From Uranotaenia lowii (taxonomy: Eukaryota; Arthropoda; Insecta; Diptera; Culicidae): a DNA stretch of 64,000 bases. The stretch spans positions 52,806,490 to 52,870,489 of the forward strand of contig NC_073691.1 of the NCBI RefSeq assembly GCF_029784155.1, read 5' to 3'. This document shows positions 10,701 through 21,503 of this stretch, one piece after another (positions within the stretch are counted from its first letter, which is position 1; every line of letters begins with the position of its first letter). Below the pieces are notes generated by a model. The model saw nothing but the letters and a program-made list of their open reading frames with translations, was not told the DNA's origin and made no database searches. The translations under genes and the position numbers were made by a program.

Positions 10701-13700
10701 TTTAAGAAGTTAAGAATTCCTTTCTTACAAGGTGATGTTAGTTCCTTTCCAAGTTAAGTCATTTACGATTCCATTGAGATTCCTTCCTTCCTTCCTAAAT
10801 TAAGAGTTAAGTTTCAAGATTTAGTGTAAATAGTGTAAATACATGTTAATAGAGAACATTTAAGTGCCTCGTTTTATAAGTCAAATTTCTCTCCTATTAA
10901 CATCCGGTAAATTGTGTCTTCGGACTTTTCGAACGGTCCCCAAAGTCGAGCAAAAATGCAAATCTGTTTTGGCTCTTGACGTAGTCTCCAAAAATGACCA
11001 TTTTTGCGACAATTCCAGCAAAACACCTGCGGCTTCTCTACCTTGACCTGGCTTGTCGATTGCTGGGGGGATGACTGATCGTTCTGCCGTTGCTCTAGAG
11101 GCCAGCGCTTCCTCTCGAAACGAGATCGATGGCGTTGACTTCCTCTGACTCAGAATAGAACGAATAGATTTCTTCGCGGTCTTCCCTCTGTGTGTCGATG
11201 TGATCCACTGGATTCGCTGTTCTCGGTGGGTTTTCGTGGTTTCGAAAGGTAGGTTTCATTGGCGTCGATTCTATATGCGTAGTACTCGAGTTTACGCAGA
11301 TCCGTTACGGTACGGCATGACAACCTTGATCTGTAGTGGTCCCTCATATTTTCCCATATGATCTCGAATAAGCGATCGCTGTCCATTGGGCAGGTCAGCA
11401 TTTTGTTCATGCGTTCTATCTCCATCTTTAACGTCAGCAATGTTTCGTTCCGGTTTTGTTTTCTCGTGTAGATAGATGATAGATGATAGATAGATGATAC
11501 TTGTTAGGGTTGCCATACATATAACGGATGCTGTTCTCGAAGTCCTTCCAATCAATGAATTCGTCGGCGTAGCATATGTACCAATCATAAGCTTCGCGGC
11601 GAAGAATGGTATGGATTTGTTGTAGAAGCACGTCCTCACTGATCCGGTCCATTTGTGCTAGCGTTCGTACCTTATGCAGGAAATCCTCTAGGGGTCGATG
11701 GCGATTGTCCCCGTCGAATGTAAGATGCCACTTTTCCATACGACGGTCGGCATTCTGAATCTCCGCATCCGTAATTCTACGGATATTTGACTGCCTGGAA
11801 AAGCTTCTTCTTCCTCCATTGGGGTGAATGTTGTCATCGTGGGGGTGGCGGACTCTTCTAGGAACTTGGTTTCGATGATGAATTGGCTGGGGATGCCTGT
11901 TCTCTTATCTCTCAAACCTTTCGTCTTCGTCTGATTCCAAGAAACTCGATGATTGACTAAGAGGATAACCGTCGTTGTCATCTTCAAACTCCGGGTCGTT
12001 CAGGTAACGCCGTTCCTTAGAATCCGAGTAAAGTTGTGATTCATTCCGGCGCACTGCCCGGCTAGCTCAGTCGGTAGAGCATGAGACTCTTAATCTCAGG
12101 ATCGTGGGTTTGGGCCCCACGTTGGGCGCCAAGATGTAGCCGCCACTAACCGATCCCTTACTGGCGTACGACTCCGTTAGGAGATTATACGCAACGAGTC
12201 AAGATGCTCGGTGAGACTCCGCTGAGGGCGAGTCCATAAATTATCCTTAAAAGTGATTTAGGATCGGATCAGGTAGTGCCCTCCAAATAGCTAACCCAAA
12301 ATGCGACGAAACTAACACATCATGAGGGAATTGCGATCAATCAACATAAAATCTCAGAACAGCTCAGTTATAGATCGCCCGTACCTGGCAATCACATCAC
12401 CGAACTAGTGACCTCCCGAATCCCAATTATAATCGGCAATTTAGGTACCCCCTGGTCCTTCCCCTTGCTACCCAAGTGTGGTCGAGTCCTTCACTTAATT
12501 AATGAAACAGTTCAATAAACATTTACAGTTTTACAATTTATTACATAACGATCAACTTTGAATTATGGTATTTCCAATTCTACCTACTACTTTTGCGTGC
12601 AATTCTTTCTCAAACACCTAAATGTCCTTCTTCATCGTGCGTGCTTTCAGCGACAAGTTTCAATGCAGCATAGCTTGTCGCGCCCGGGCTTTTATGTTGA
12701 GAAAGTGGGGCTTCCCAAAATTATCGGCTGGGAAATTCGGCCTCGCCACTTATGATTTCATGTAACGGGATCTAAGTCACCGTAAATGGAAAATATTTTC
12801 GGATAAGCAAATTTTCCACTGGGGCATCATATAAATATGACCCCCTATATGCTATAAAGCTCCCCAAGTAATTCCAACTGGAATCGACTCACCCAATCCT
12901 GCTTTTCTGGTACTTGCTGGCGAAAAGGAGAGTCGCTGGCGGGTCCCGTTGATGACTCCTTATGATGAGTCACGCTCTTGGATGCTGTGGTTGCCGCCAC
13001 TTGGGTGTTAGTCGAAGGCGTTGGGTGTCGAACGAAGGTGATTTTCTAACACTAGGTGTGGTCGGACAATGATTAGGAATTTGACCTGCGGTCAAAGGGC
13101 TATGTCACACTGCACTGACCTTGAACGGCTGCTGAGTCCGTTAAGAACGCTTGCTGTTAATTGGAGTGGTCCTCTCAGCCACGTGGAGCTCTCGTCACTC
13201 CCCCGAAACGCTGTGGTGCCGTAACGTTTCGCTTCCGACGGGTTATATTGTCGGGTGTTCTTCACGTGGCGGGAAAACGGAGCAGCGGAGTGCTGCGTGG
13301 TACAGGTTTAATCCGGCTGGGGGGCGGAGGGAAATGTGTGCCTTCTTCGACACAGAAACATAAAAACACGCACGATTTATTCAAGCACGCACAATTACCT
13401 TGCTGGATGAAACTTTGCACGCTAAACTAGCTTTATCTAGCACTCACTTTCCTGAACTAATTCTCTAAGCTAGAAATCGAGAATTTCCTATTAATTAAAA
13501 TGAAAAATCTGACCGCACTTTAACTTACTTCAAATTGAACTCAAACATTCACGATCCACATGCACTTCCACTGCCGATCACGCTCAAGAAACGTTTGATC
13601 GCCTCCTTGAGCTCTCAGTACAGGGAAGGCGACCTTACTACGAACGCCCTCGGCGGAAGTTCATAATCCCCGAGAGTTCTAAGAGATCATCTCAAGAGGT

Positions 13701-15932
13701 TATAATTTCGTCAAACGCATCAGAATCGCAGTAGCTAATTGGTTCTAGCTGAAACAATTCAACACCTCGCGGGAGAATGTATGAACGTCTCCTCTAGCAT
13801 GTCGAACCGCATTACTCAAACCATCGATCGCGCGAATCGATATTATGTTCAAGATCGATCGAGTGACGGACAAATTGGGTCTACTTAAAGGCGGAGAATA
13901 AATATCGAATTTTCGAGTATGAGGACTGCTTCAATTCACAAAAACAGCAGTTTTCGCGTCCTCACCGCATACATATGTGCACCAAATTTCACACCTCGAC
14001 AACAATTCTGATTTGACATTTGAGTTGAAGATTTGAAATTTTGGTCGTAGAGATCTACCGTTAGCGCCAGATGTTTCGGAGACTCGCAAAATCAAATCAA
14101 GCCTTTCTGATCCTGGTTTCGACGTCTTTTTTGGAACCAACATAAGGCGTAAACTGACTGCCAAGATACTGGAAGCACTCCACTTTCTCAACTTGTTGCT
14201 TAGATTCCGCGAAATTGGAAGGATTCACTGTGTTAATTTCCATCGATTTGGTCTTTCCGACATTGATTTTGAGACCTACTGCCTTGGAGCTTTCGGTGAG
14301 TTCGTCGAGTTTGCTCTGCATGTCTTGTTGCCTTTGGGCGAGCTAAACAATATCGTCTACCAGGTAAAAGTCGTTCATTTGCTCCATGGTCGATGGATTC
14401 CACAGCAAGCCTCGGTTCGGTCTACAGTCAATCAATCCATTCAAGATCGAATCCATTTACGATGAGGAAGAGTAGCGGTCATAAGATACATCCTCGTCTT
14501 ATTCCAGCAGTTACCGGGATTGGATCAGACAAGACACCGTCGTGAACGACCTTGTACGTAGATGGACTCATCGTCGCCTTAGAGCCGTCAAGATAATTTC
14601 ATGGTTCAGCCGGTCGATTGCTTTTTCGAAATCCACGAACACCAACATGAGAGAGTCCTGATTTTTTTTTGATTTCATCCATTATTCGTAGCGTTGTGAT
14701 GTAATCCAGACATGATGGTACGGATCGGAATCCAGCTTGTTGCCGTCGGAGTGTAGCGCAAGTTTTTTCCTAGATCCTGTTCAGGATCACTTTGCAGAGT
14801 ACTTTGAGGGCAGTTTCCGCACTCGGTTAGGTTTCCCTTTATAGACGTAGGCTTATGAGACAAATTCTACTTTTTTCTAACAATGCTGAAATTTGAGGTG
14901 CGCGTCCGAAACTTTTAAACGCCGTTTTCCTTGCGTGGAGGCCATTTAAAAATTAAGAAGCTATCGTCAAAAAAGGAATTTACATTGATTTCAAATATTC
15001 TATTATGGGATTGATGCTACGTTGAAGTTGAAAATTTTTTTGTTTGCACCAGATCGGGCAAAAGTGCAAAACTCATGTTACCTTCTAGGACCGTTAAATA
15101 TGCTACTTACATAGTACTGTGGACTTTCCGGCATGAAGAAGAAGATCGCCGCGAACGCAATCGGAATGACTCCGCAAATGATGCTCAGAACCTGCACACT
15201 GACTCCGGCGCCTACGGCATACACAAACAGGATACCAACGGTCACCAGCAGCTGGAAGAATGATCCCATAGTTCCTCGAATCGAAGCCTGGGCAATCTCA
15301 GCCGTATAAGTAGGAGCCGAAATACAGAACGCTCCACCGCCAACACCGAGGAAAAACCGTCCAACCATCATCATGGCCACATTGGAGGCAAATATGATCA
15401 GCAACCAGCCGAGGATCAGAGGCAGGGCCATCGTCAACATGGCCCATTTCCGGCCAATCATCTTCATCAGGATACCGATGGGGAAACAAACCGCCGCCGC
15501 ACCCAGGTTGGCCATCGATCCAATCCACGAAAACTGTTCCGATGTGATGGTGAAACCATAATCTTGCTGTTGAACCAGAGGAATTTCGGCCGGAGATGTC
15601 CATCCGAGGAAGGTACCGGCAGCCAGTGCCCCACCAGATGCAGCCAAACCGGCCACATACTGGGGTAGCTTCCGGCCGGATTCACCGGCCACATGACTCA
15701 CCACGAAGCTGCTCATCGTCTCCCGGGTCTGTGGATTGAAAAAAAAACATGGGAAGGGGTATTAGAATACGAGGAACATTTAGAACCCATATGGGTTTAA
15801 GAAAAGTGCAAAAAAGGAAAGTACATCATCAGGAAGGATGTCGTCGATATCCGGATTGGTGGCACCATATCGGCGGGACCCCGACGGAATAGCCGGAATC
15901 AAAGGGGCCTGTTCGCTGGTAGTTTCGGACAT
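7746..15932 (-). CDS. Tret1/GLUT8-like sugar transporter, complete
   Basis: Membrane sugar porter (major facilitator family, facilitated trehalose transporter Tret1-like). Three phase-0 coding exons: 15932-15825 (36 codons), 15728-15111 (206) and 8594-7746 (282 plus stop), 524 residues in total. Splice sites are GT/AG: donor GTACTT with acceptor TCCACAG, and donor GTAAGT with acceptor CAACAG. Signatures in order: an N-terminal acidic dileucine motif EQAPLI (residues 7-12); a GRKW loop; GRFFLG with PTYTAEIA; RGTMGSFFQL; PESPQYY at the exon 2/3 junction; QQMSGINA; DKAGRR; GFGPIPW; and PETKG near the C-terminus. This is the full 12-helix sugar-porter set. The acidic N-terminus with a dileucine signal recalls vertebrate GLUT8/GLUT6, which are retained in endo-lysosomes. 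Substrate is inferred, not proven. The internal Met at 15716 is not the start, because exon 1 supplies ATG at 15932 in frame. Confidence 0.93.
8864..8988 (-). mobile_element. RTE retrotransposon 3' fragment
   Basis: Minus-strand reading matches the last 40 or so codons of the RTE ORF2 at 36781-40196 (AEIRTVDENL, QVKTLAPD, QQWRS) and stays open in that frame. It is diverged, mostly at silent positions. The TAAG tail is gone. It may belong to the same insertion as 13935-14855, separated by later insertions. Confidence 0.75.
9000..9957 (+). mobile_element. R1-clade non-LTR retrotransposon fragment, decayed
   Basis: Broken plus-strand translation shows the end of an APE-type endonuclease (FNAK...EVWG, then YHRNGSESTIDV and SDSDHFAIRY). 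A linker follows (ALCRELKARKKSHFRQLCEE), then the start of a reverse transcriptase (PDVWKR, RLVLLPKLGKP). Frameshifts and stops interrupt it and the RT core is missing. The order and motifs match R1/Jockey-group elements. Short open frames here (9135-9440, 9182-9532, 9549-9731) are partial or antisense pieces of it. Confidence 0.75.
9958..10870. other. unassigned intronic sequence, possible LTR debris
   Basis: A 146-codon frame (10273-10713, +) resembles nothing I know. The GTGTAAATAGTGTAAATACATG stretch near 10825-10845 and the abrupt edge with gag sequence suggest TE debris, perhaps an unrelated LTR. I could not define its ends. Confidence 0.3.
10900..11990 (-). pseudogene. LTR retrotransposon gag remnant (Ty3-type)
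   Basis: Minus-strand frames at 11987-11688, 11739-11434 and 11440-11150 are successive pieces of one gag region shifted by small indels. Motifs include FDGDNRHRPLEDFLHKVRTL, then AYDWYICYADEFIDWKDF, and then LFEIIWENMRDHYRSRL, typical of insect Ty3-type capsid. A CCHC-type zinc knuckle follows near 11020 (CWNCRKNGH) with its last Cys lost. A short GATA-like repeat (11470-11502) falls at one break. No protease, RT or integrase follows. It is a dead partial element and is described as it stands. Confidence 0.7.
12056..12128 (+). tRNA. tRNA-Lys(CTT) copy at an LTR primer-binding site
   Basis: A 73-nt sequence with full cloverleaf pairing: acceptor stem GCCCGGC/GTTGGGC, TGAGA-CTCTTAA-TCTCA anticodon arm (anticodon CTT) and GTGGG/CCCAC T stem. 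From memory it differs from the canonical insect tRNA-Lys(CTT) at three places: position 46 (G to A), 56 (C to T) and 58 (A to G). The bases CCA follow directly (12129-12131); eukaryotic nuclear tRNA genes do not encode CCA. On the minus strand, its last part plus CCA is the primer-binding site TGGCGCCCAACGTGGGGC, three bases after an LTR that ends in CA. It is therefore more likely a reverse-transcribed primer tRNA inside a dead LTR element than a host tRNA gene. The altered B box argues against good Pol III expression. Confidence 0.7.
12135..13930 (-). mobile_element. probable LTR of the gag-bearing element
   Basis: The minus-strand LTR end ...GGCTACA lies at 12135, then TCT and the tRNA-Lys primer-binding site, then the gag side to the left. 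The outer (right) LTR end could not be fixed; it should lie before the RTE fragment at about 13935. A minus-strand AATAAA near 12535-12540 could be the LTR poly(A) signal. The frames at 13151-13430 look non-coding. No second LTR copy was found to the left. Confidence 0.5.
13935..14855 (-). mobile_element. RTE reverse-transcriptase fragment, decayed
   Basis: Aligns throughout, with small indels and stops, to 37160-38120 of the full-length RTE element on the same strand (VEKVECFQYLGSQFTP, KSMEIN, SSKAVGLKINVGKT). It covers the RT palm end, the thumb and the region after it. Both ends are truncated. Much more diverged than the 50.6-kb copy, so an old insertion. Confidence 0.8.
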
Positions 15933-16785
15933 TTTCTCAATTTTAAATCGATAACTTTTTCTTTCAATTTGAACAATTAAATAAGACTTGGTTAATTATT
16001 CTTTTATTTGGTTGATAACCACTTTCGTTGTTTCTCCTAGATAAATTGTCTCACTTAATTGAAAGGAATCATTTTTGTACAATTTTTGACTTAAACTGGA
16101 TAATGGAAATTTTTTCAGGTGAGAACTCAAAACACAACTGGACTGCATCCGTAGAAATGCAATTTGTTTGTCATAACAAAAAGTGGGTAGGTTGATAATG
16201 CAAATTATAATCAGGTAAGAATGAACAAAGCCACAATGCAAAGCTCAGCAAGAGAGTGAGAGAAAGAAAACCGGAGAGTAATCAATGGACAGTAGGCCAA
16301 GGCCGGCCCGGCATAGTTTGAATGAATCAGTTCTCTCTTTGCTAACATACAGTTCATTCATCAACTGCTCTGGAAGAAGAATGAATTTAGTACAAAAACA
16401 TTCAGTCGATATAACAGGGAGTGAAAATGAACTCAATGTGATAACAATTTGAAATTTAATTCAAACATATCGATAAGAAAAAAGTTTCACTCCATGAAAA
16501 CACCAATTGATTAACTAGAAAACAAACATGTAGCACGATTTTTGTAAAAGTATGTTTTACATTTGCCGGGTATTTTTCCATACCAGATGTCAATACAATA
16601 ATCCAGTAATATACAGAGCAAGTTTTGGGTGCTGATCCATCATCATAAAAATTTATACCGAGCATACGAGGAACGACTCAAACTCTTTGGGGCTTTGCTC
16701 TTGCGTTTTTTAGACACATAAATATAAAAAACTTACATAAAGTGTCTTAATGGTTCATCGAATAGTCGAATTTTTGTTTGAAAGC
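15933..16785. other. 5' flank of the sugar transporter
   Basis: Presumed promoter and 5' UTR on the minus strand. I see no clear TATA/initiator pair. An upstream untranslated exon is possible. Nothing else recognised. Confidence 0.4.
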
Positions 16786-16789
16786 TGAG

Positions 16790-17005
16790 GTTTCAGCCGA
16801 TATATCTCAGGACTCAGGTCTCGGGTTCCATGTCTCAATTCTCAGGTCTCATGTCTAAGGTATAAGGTCTCATGTCTCAGTTCTCATGCCTTACATATTA
16901 GGTCATATGTCTAAGGTCTCATAACTTAAGTTTCTGGTCTCTTGTTTCAGTCATCATGCCTTATGTCTAAGGATTCTGGTTCCATGATTCGTGTCTCAAA
17001 TCTTA
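16790..17005 (+). repeat. cryptic simple repeat (GTCTCATGTCTCA-like)
   Basis: About 200 bp of loosely repeated 6-13-bp words: CTCAGGTCTC, CATGTCTCA, CATGTCTAAGG, CATGCCTTA. No exact period, so a decayed or slipping simple repeat. Confidence 0.65.
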
Positions 17006-17079
17006 CTATTTTTTTTAAATGCATGTATTTTTTTTATATAATATTTTTTCAAAGTTTGTAGATTTCACAAAACGTATGT

Positions 17080-18195
17080 GCCGTAGGAAGAACTGCCTCA
17101 TGGGGGGAGGTATTTTGGTGACAGAAATTTTCCTATAACATTTTTGCTTGAAAAATGCATACATAAAGAATCATAGAAAAATGGGATTCTTAGGATATAC
17201 CTACTATAATTCGAGTTAACGTTCTTTTGTATTGAAAGTTATTCATTTCAAATCATTACTTTCAAAAATAAGTCATAGCGCTTAAAAAAATAGGGAACTT
17301 GAAGGCTTCATTCGAAAGAAAAACTAGTTTGAGGTTCAAATCAGATTTATTTTCATTGCTTGTAGACTCGATCCATTCGGATTTCAGTTAAAATCTTTGT
17401 TTTTGAAGTTTTTAAAACACATTATTTATAATGCTTAACAAAAAACCAATAAAATATGTACCCCGCTGAATTTTCCAGAACCTGAAGATTAAATACAAGT
17501 TATTTTGTCAACAATAAATTGTCATTGAAAATTTTATATATTATTTAAATCCTGAGAAAATTTTAATTTAAGTTTAGATTTTTCAAATCTTGAAATGCGT
17601 TAAGATCTTATTTTGTATTTTGTGAATTCTCTTTTCGGGGCGACTGGACTCAGACTTCATACACATTTTATACAACCACAACAATTTTCAGTGTCTCGAA
17701 AAAATACGAAAAAAGAAACCAAAACAAGAAAACACAAACCAACAACCAGACACTATGAGCCAGGGCCGTAGGAAAAACCGCGTCATGGGGGGAGGGAGTT
17801 TTGGAGCCCTTTTTTCCTATGATATTTTTGCTCAATCAATGCAAGTATTTAAAAAAAAAATTTAACAATGTTTTTTAATACTATTTGATAATTCATATTT
17901 AAGTTTTTTAACATTATTAGTTTTTCCTATTTCATTTCATACAAACTTTCGAAAATATTTTCCTAAAATTTACTTTCATGGATGGTTGAAATATTTGGTA
18001 TGCTAAAAATTTCTGCTCTACTTATTTGAATTGAACATACAATTAGATTTGTTTTCAAAAATCCGATAATTTCATAAACAATCTAATTCTAGGCTCAAAT
18101 CAAATAAGCTAAATTTATCAATTAGGCTAGAACAAATATCAATTTCTCCTTTTGTCAGCCAAAACCCCCCCCCCCCGCCCCCCCCCCCCCTTTGA
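17080..18195. repeat. paired repeat segments with poly(C), possible MITE
   Basis: CCGTAGGAA.AAC...CATGGGGGGAGG at 17083-17120 recurs at 17765-17800 with similar downstream sequence. Two C-runs separated by one G (18165-18190) follow AGCCAAAA, an approximate inverse of the G-run plus TTTTGG at 17795-17815. 17757-18195 may be a foldback MITE. The C/G tracts could form G-quadruplexes on the minus strand. Confidence 0.35.
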
Positions 18196-19735
18196 AATTT
18201 CCTAAAAACCCGAAGGGGGAAATAAATAAAGTATGAAGCAATTTATGTAAATTTCGATGAAAAATTCCAATATCTGAAAGATTACAAGACCAAAAAACAA
18301 ATTTAAGAAGATGGAAGTTATTCCACATTTTGTTTTCTTGATTTGATTGAATTATTCAGCTAAAAATTACTTGGTTTGAGAGTTTTGTTCAACGATATGG
18401 TATGCAATTTTGTTGCAAACAAGCTTCCGTGCAACTTATTCCAATTTATTTTTTATTGTTCCGCTATGTTCCAACTCCAAGTGACAAAAGACGGATTTGA
18501 AATTTGTTCCGGCCTTATTGATATTAAAAATGTTAAAAAATAAACCAAAATATATAGAATTCTCTGCAATTTTTTGATGAAAAGATCACATTTTCCAATG
18601 TTTCATTATCAGCAAATATTTTCATTAAAAATCAGTTCGGTATCGAATTTTGAATACGGCGAATGCGCCAGCATCACAGTTTCGAGAAAAACGCGTTCAA
18701 AGTTTGACCGTTCCATAAGCTCCCCCTAATTTTGTTTTTTTGAATTTATCAAAAACCAAATATTATTCAGCTAATTTTAAACTTTCAAAATGTAGATCTT
18801 CAAACGTACTTTTCGACCCAGCTAATAACTCCATTTGTTTACATTTGGCACAATCGCCCTTTTCAAAATTCACTATAGAATTCTATTTCTAAAATCATGT
18901 AGATATTTTTTTTTAAATAAATATGATTTTTTGCTAAATAAACTCAAATTCTTCTTCATGTATGTGATATGAATTCTTAAACGAAATAGTCATTTTTATA
19001 ATATTATTACACGTGGACTATATGAGTCTTATCTCTTTCGCGAATGTGATATATTCAGAAGCATTACTCAAATGTTATAACTTTAATCATCAAATTAAAT
19101 TCTGAAAAATTAAATACAACAGCTTCGGTTATTCAGAGATACCAAATTTATAGAATATGGACCAGTGGTTTCTGAGGTATACAATGTCGAATATCGGTGT
19201 TTATTGGATTACATTTTTTGTTTGATTGTAATACTCATTTACGAGCTGATCCTGAATCTGAATTTAGAATTCAGAATCTGAAATCTGACCCTGAATTCAC
19301 AATTTGATTGTTTGATATGTTTTCGAATTTGAATACTATTTCTGGAATGTACAAAAAACAATGTAAAATATTTGAGTTTAGATTCCAGATCAGAATTTAG
19401 AATATTAGCCACGAATTGAAATTTGTTTCAGAGTCCTAGATCATATTCTTTGGTTCAGATCTGAAATCAATTATTCACATTGAATCCGACTTGCCAATCT
19501 CAACTAATATGTGAATTCCGAATTAACTGATTCTGAGTGTTCAATTCTGGAAGTTTTCAAGCTTTGTTATGTTTGAATTCTTCATAAGAATAAACACACA
19601 CATATAGGATCTCAGTGAAACTTCATGTTTCTTTGAAGAGATCTAAACCCTACTTAAGACTAGGATTTTTCAAGGATATGATGGCTAGCATATTACTAAT
19701 GCTGACACGACCAGCACACAGAAATAGTACTATGT
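18196..19735. other. AT-rich non-coding, nothing recognised
   Basis: 19230-19540 is rich in GAATTC/GAATCTG-like words (a weak cryptic repeat). No gene-like signal. Confidence 0.45.
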
Positions 19736-19736
19736 A

Positions 19737-19812
19737 TGCCGTGACCGAGACTCGATCTCATGACCTCTGGCTTAGAAGACTTAAACGCTATCCTCTAGGC
19801 CACGGTCGGCGG
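19737..19812 (-). repeat. degenerate tRNA-like module
   Basis: The minus strand carries an A-box-like TGGCCTAGAGGATAGCG and a B-box-like GAGATCGAGTCTC. The outer GCCGACCGTGGCC and GGTCACGGC can pair as a pseudo-acceptor stem. The 68-codon frame at 19615-19821 simply crosses it. Confidence 0.5.
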
Positions 19813-20530
19813 CAAAAGTAAAAGTAAAAGAACTTTTTAATTGTTTTTTCACATCAAGAAAATTATTATCGAAACATTGAATACGCATATGAGTTAAGAA
19901 AACCATGGATCAAATTTGGAATGAAATGCAAAACCAAATTTGAACGATGATTTCAAAATAAAATTAAAGTGTTTATTCGAACCACACTGGATACAGAATA
20001 AGAAAGATATACAAGTTTGATATCGTTAAAATTTTATATTCCAAAATGAATTTCTTTCCACAAGTGAAAAAATTTTCAAACATTATTAGATTTCTGAACC
20101 TGGGATTCGATTTCAAGGTTTTGGCATCAGTTCTGAGTCAAGATTGTTGCTCTTAGATTACCTTCATCCATCATCAGAATTTGTCGAAAATTTAAAAAAT
20201 TCGGGTGTAGAAAGAATACTTAGCATCACTGATCACACTGACAGAACATTTAGAACAAAATTTCTACCATTTTATGGCTAATTAATTTTGTCAAATTTGT
20301 AGGTTCGCAATACCGACGGTAGGTGGCAAACCTACCATTTTTCCGAAAAAAATGCCTTGTAGGAAAAAAGTACCTGTTTAGACTGATTTTATCGTAGGAA
20401 CTCCCTTTTTTAAAATTGGGTGGCACTTTCTAACTGGGATAGCATTTCTTCAAATCGATCGATGCGTACTCTGGAATCAACAAACGAAATCGAGTGTCCA
20501 GTCAATCTGGTCAGTGCTATGAGTACACCA
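19813..20530. other. AT-rich non-coding, nothing recognised
   Basis: No coding or repeat signal beyond low complexity. Confidence 0.45.
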
Positions 20531-21503
20531 CACGGAAAATAATAAAAAGGTAAAATTTACCGAGTTAGCAAAGGTGAACGCTCGTGAAAGCCAAAAAAGT
20601 AAGTTCTACCTCTTAGAGGTGAAACTCACCTCACAGTGAGGTAAAATTTACCTGAATCGAGGTTGGAAAAAAAGTACAATTCACCGAGAAAAAAGGTGAA
20701 TCCAAAAAAGGTAAATCTTACCTCGTAGCGAGGTGAAGCCTGAATTGAGCTCGATAAAAAAGTATAATTCACCTAGAAAAAAAGGTAAATCCAAATAAGG
20801 CAAAACTTACCTCGTAGCGAGGTGTAATTGACCTGGATTGAGCTAAACAAAACGGTACAATTCTTCTAAAAAAAAGTAACTATTCGCCGAACCCGTTCAT
20901 TGAGGTTAAGCTGTTTTGTCATTCTAGGAACAAGTGCTTTGTGCCTAATATGTGAAAATCGGAATAGAATGGTAAGTGTTCTCAAATATCATTTAGGTGT
21001 GCTGGTTTTCGTTATAATACTATTGATTTTGTTTCAGATCGGCCCATAGAGCTTTGAGGTGTATTCCACGTCATCCTCCAGCCGGAAAAGCCGAACCTGA
21101 CCGGATTAGTCGAACGGAGGAGGCCATGAATGTACGCAACGCAGGTGGATTCAGCGGCCATAGCGGCTCAGAAGAACGCGAAGCCGAATAACCAGTCCCT
21201 ATTTATTTCCAATTAATATCATTTTTGAAAGAATTTTGTATTTTTTAAATTCTTATTGAAGAAAACAATCAAACCAACCAGCATTTACCTTTTAAATCAG
21301 TAAATGGGAAAACGGTATTATTTACTATTTTGCTAGGTGAATGCGAAAAAGGATAAATTTACCTTTTTGCTAGGTAAATTGAAAAAAGGTAAAATTTACC
21401 TTTTTGCTAGGTCAATGAAAAAAAGGTAAAATTTACCTCGAAAGAGGGGTGGAAAAAATTCACCTCGCAAAAAGGTAAATTTTTCCTTTTTTTATTTTCC
21501 GTG
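20531..21503. mobile_element. foldback element, 973 bp, palindromic internal arrays
   Basis: It starts CACGGAAAATAATAAAAAGG and ends with the near-inverse CCTTTTTTTATTTTCCGTG. Inside, both flanks hold arrays of words built on the palindrome GGTAAATTTTACC and on ACCTCGTAGCGAGGT (about 20555-20830 and 21320-21480). The central 20880-21300 is more complex. It has a 66-bp intron-like stretch (donor GGTAAGTG at 20972, acceptor TTTGTTTCAG ending 21037) followed by about 47 open codons to TAA. The frame before the donor has stops, so I do not call a gene. Confidence 0.65.

Larger units (their letters stand above)
8595..15110 (-). other. intron 2 of the sugar transporter, TE-filled
   Basis: A 6,516-bp intron between PESPQYY and VEKERY, in contrast to intron 1 (15729-15824, 96 bp). 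It holds an RTE 3' fragment, an R1-clade fragment, an LTR element with gag remnant, PBS and LTR, and an RTE reverse-transcriptase fragment, listed separately. 8595-8863 and 14856-15110 show nothing recognisable. Confidence 0.85.

Noticed and set aside
10273..10713. 146-codon plus-strand frame in the transporter intron
   Set aside because: No recognisable domain, surrounded by transposon debris, no splice support; kept as unassigned.
12135..13930. Looking for a second LTR to call a complete LTR retrotransposon
   Set aside because: No matching LTR copy or pol region was found to the left; only gag remnant, PBS and one LTR are supported.
20972..21190. Two-exon gene inside the foldback element
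   Set aside because: Frames before the donor contain stops in every phase compatible with the downstream open segment.
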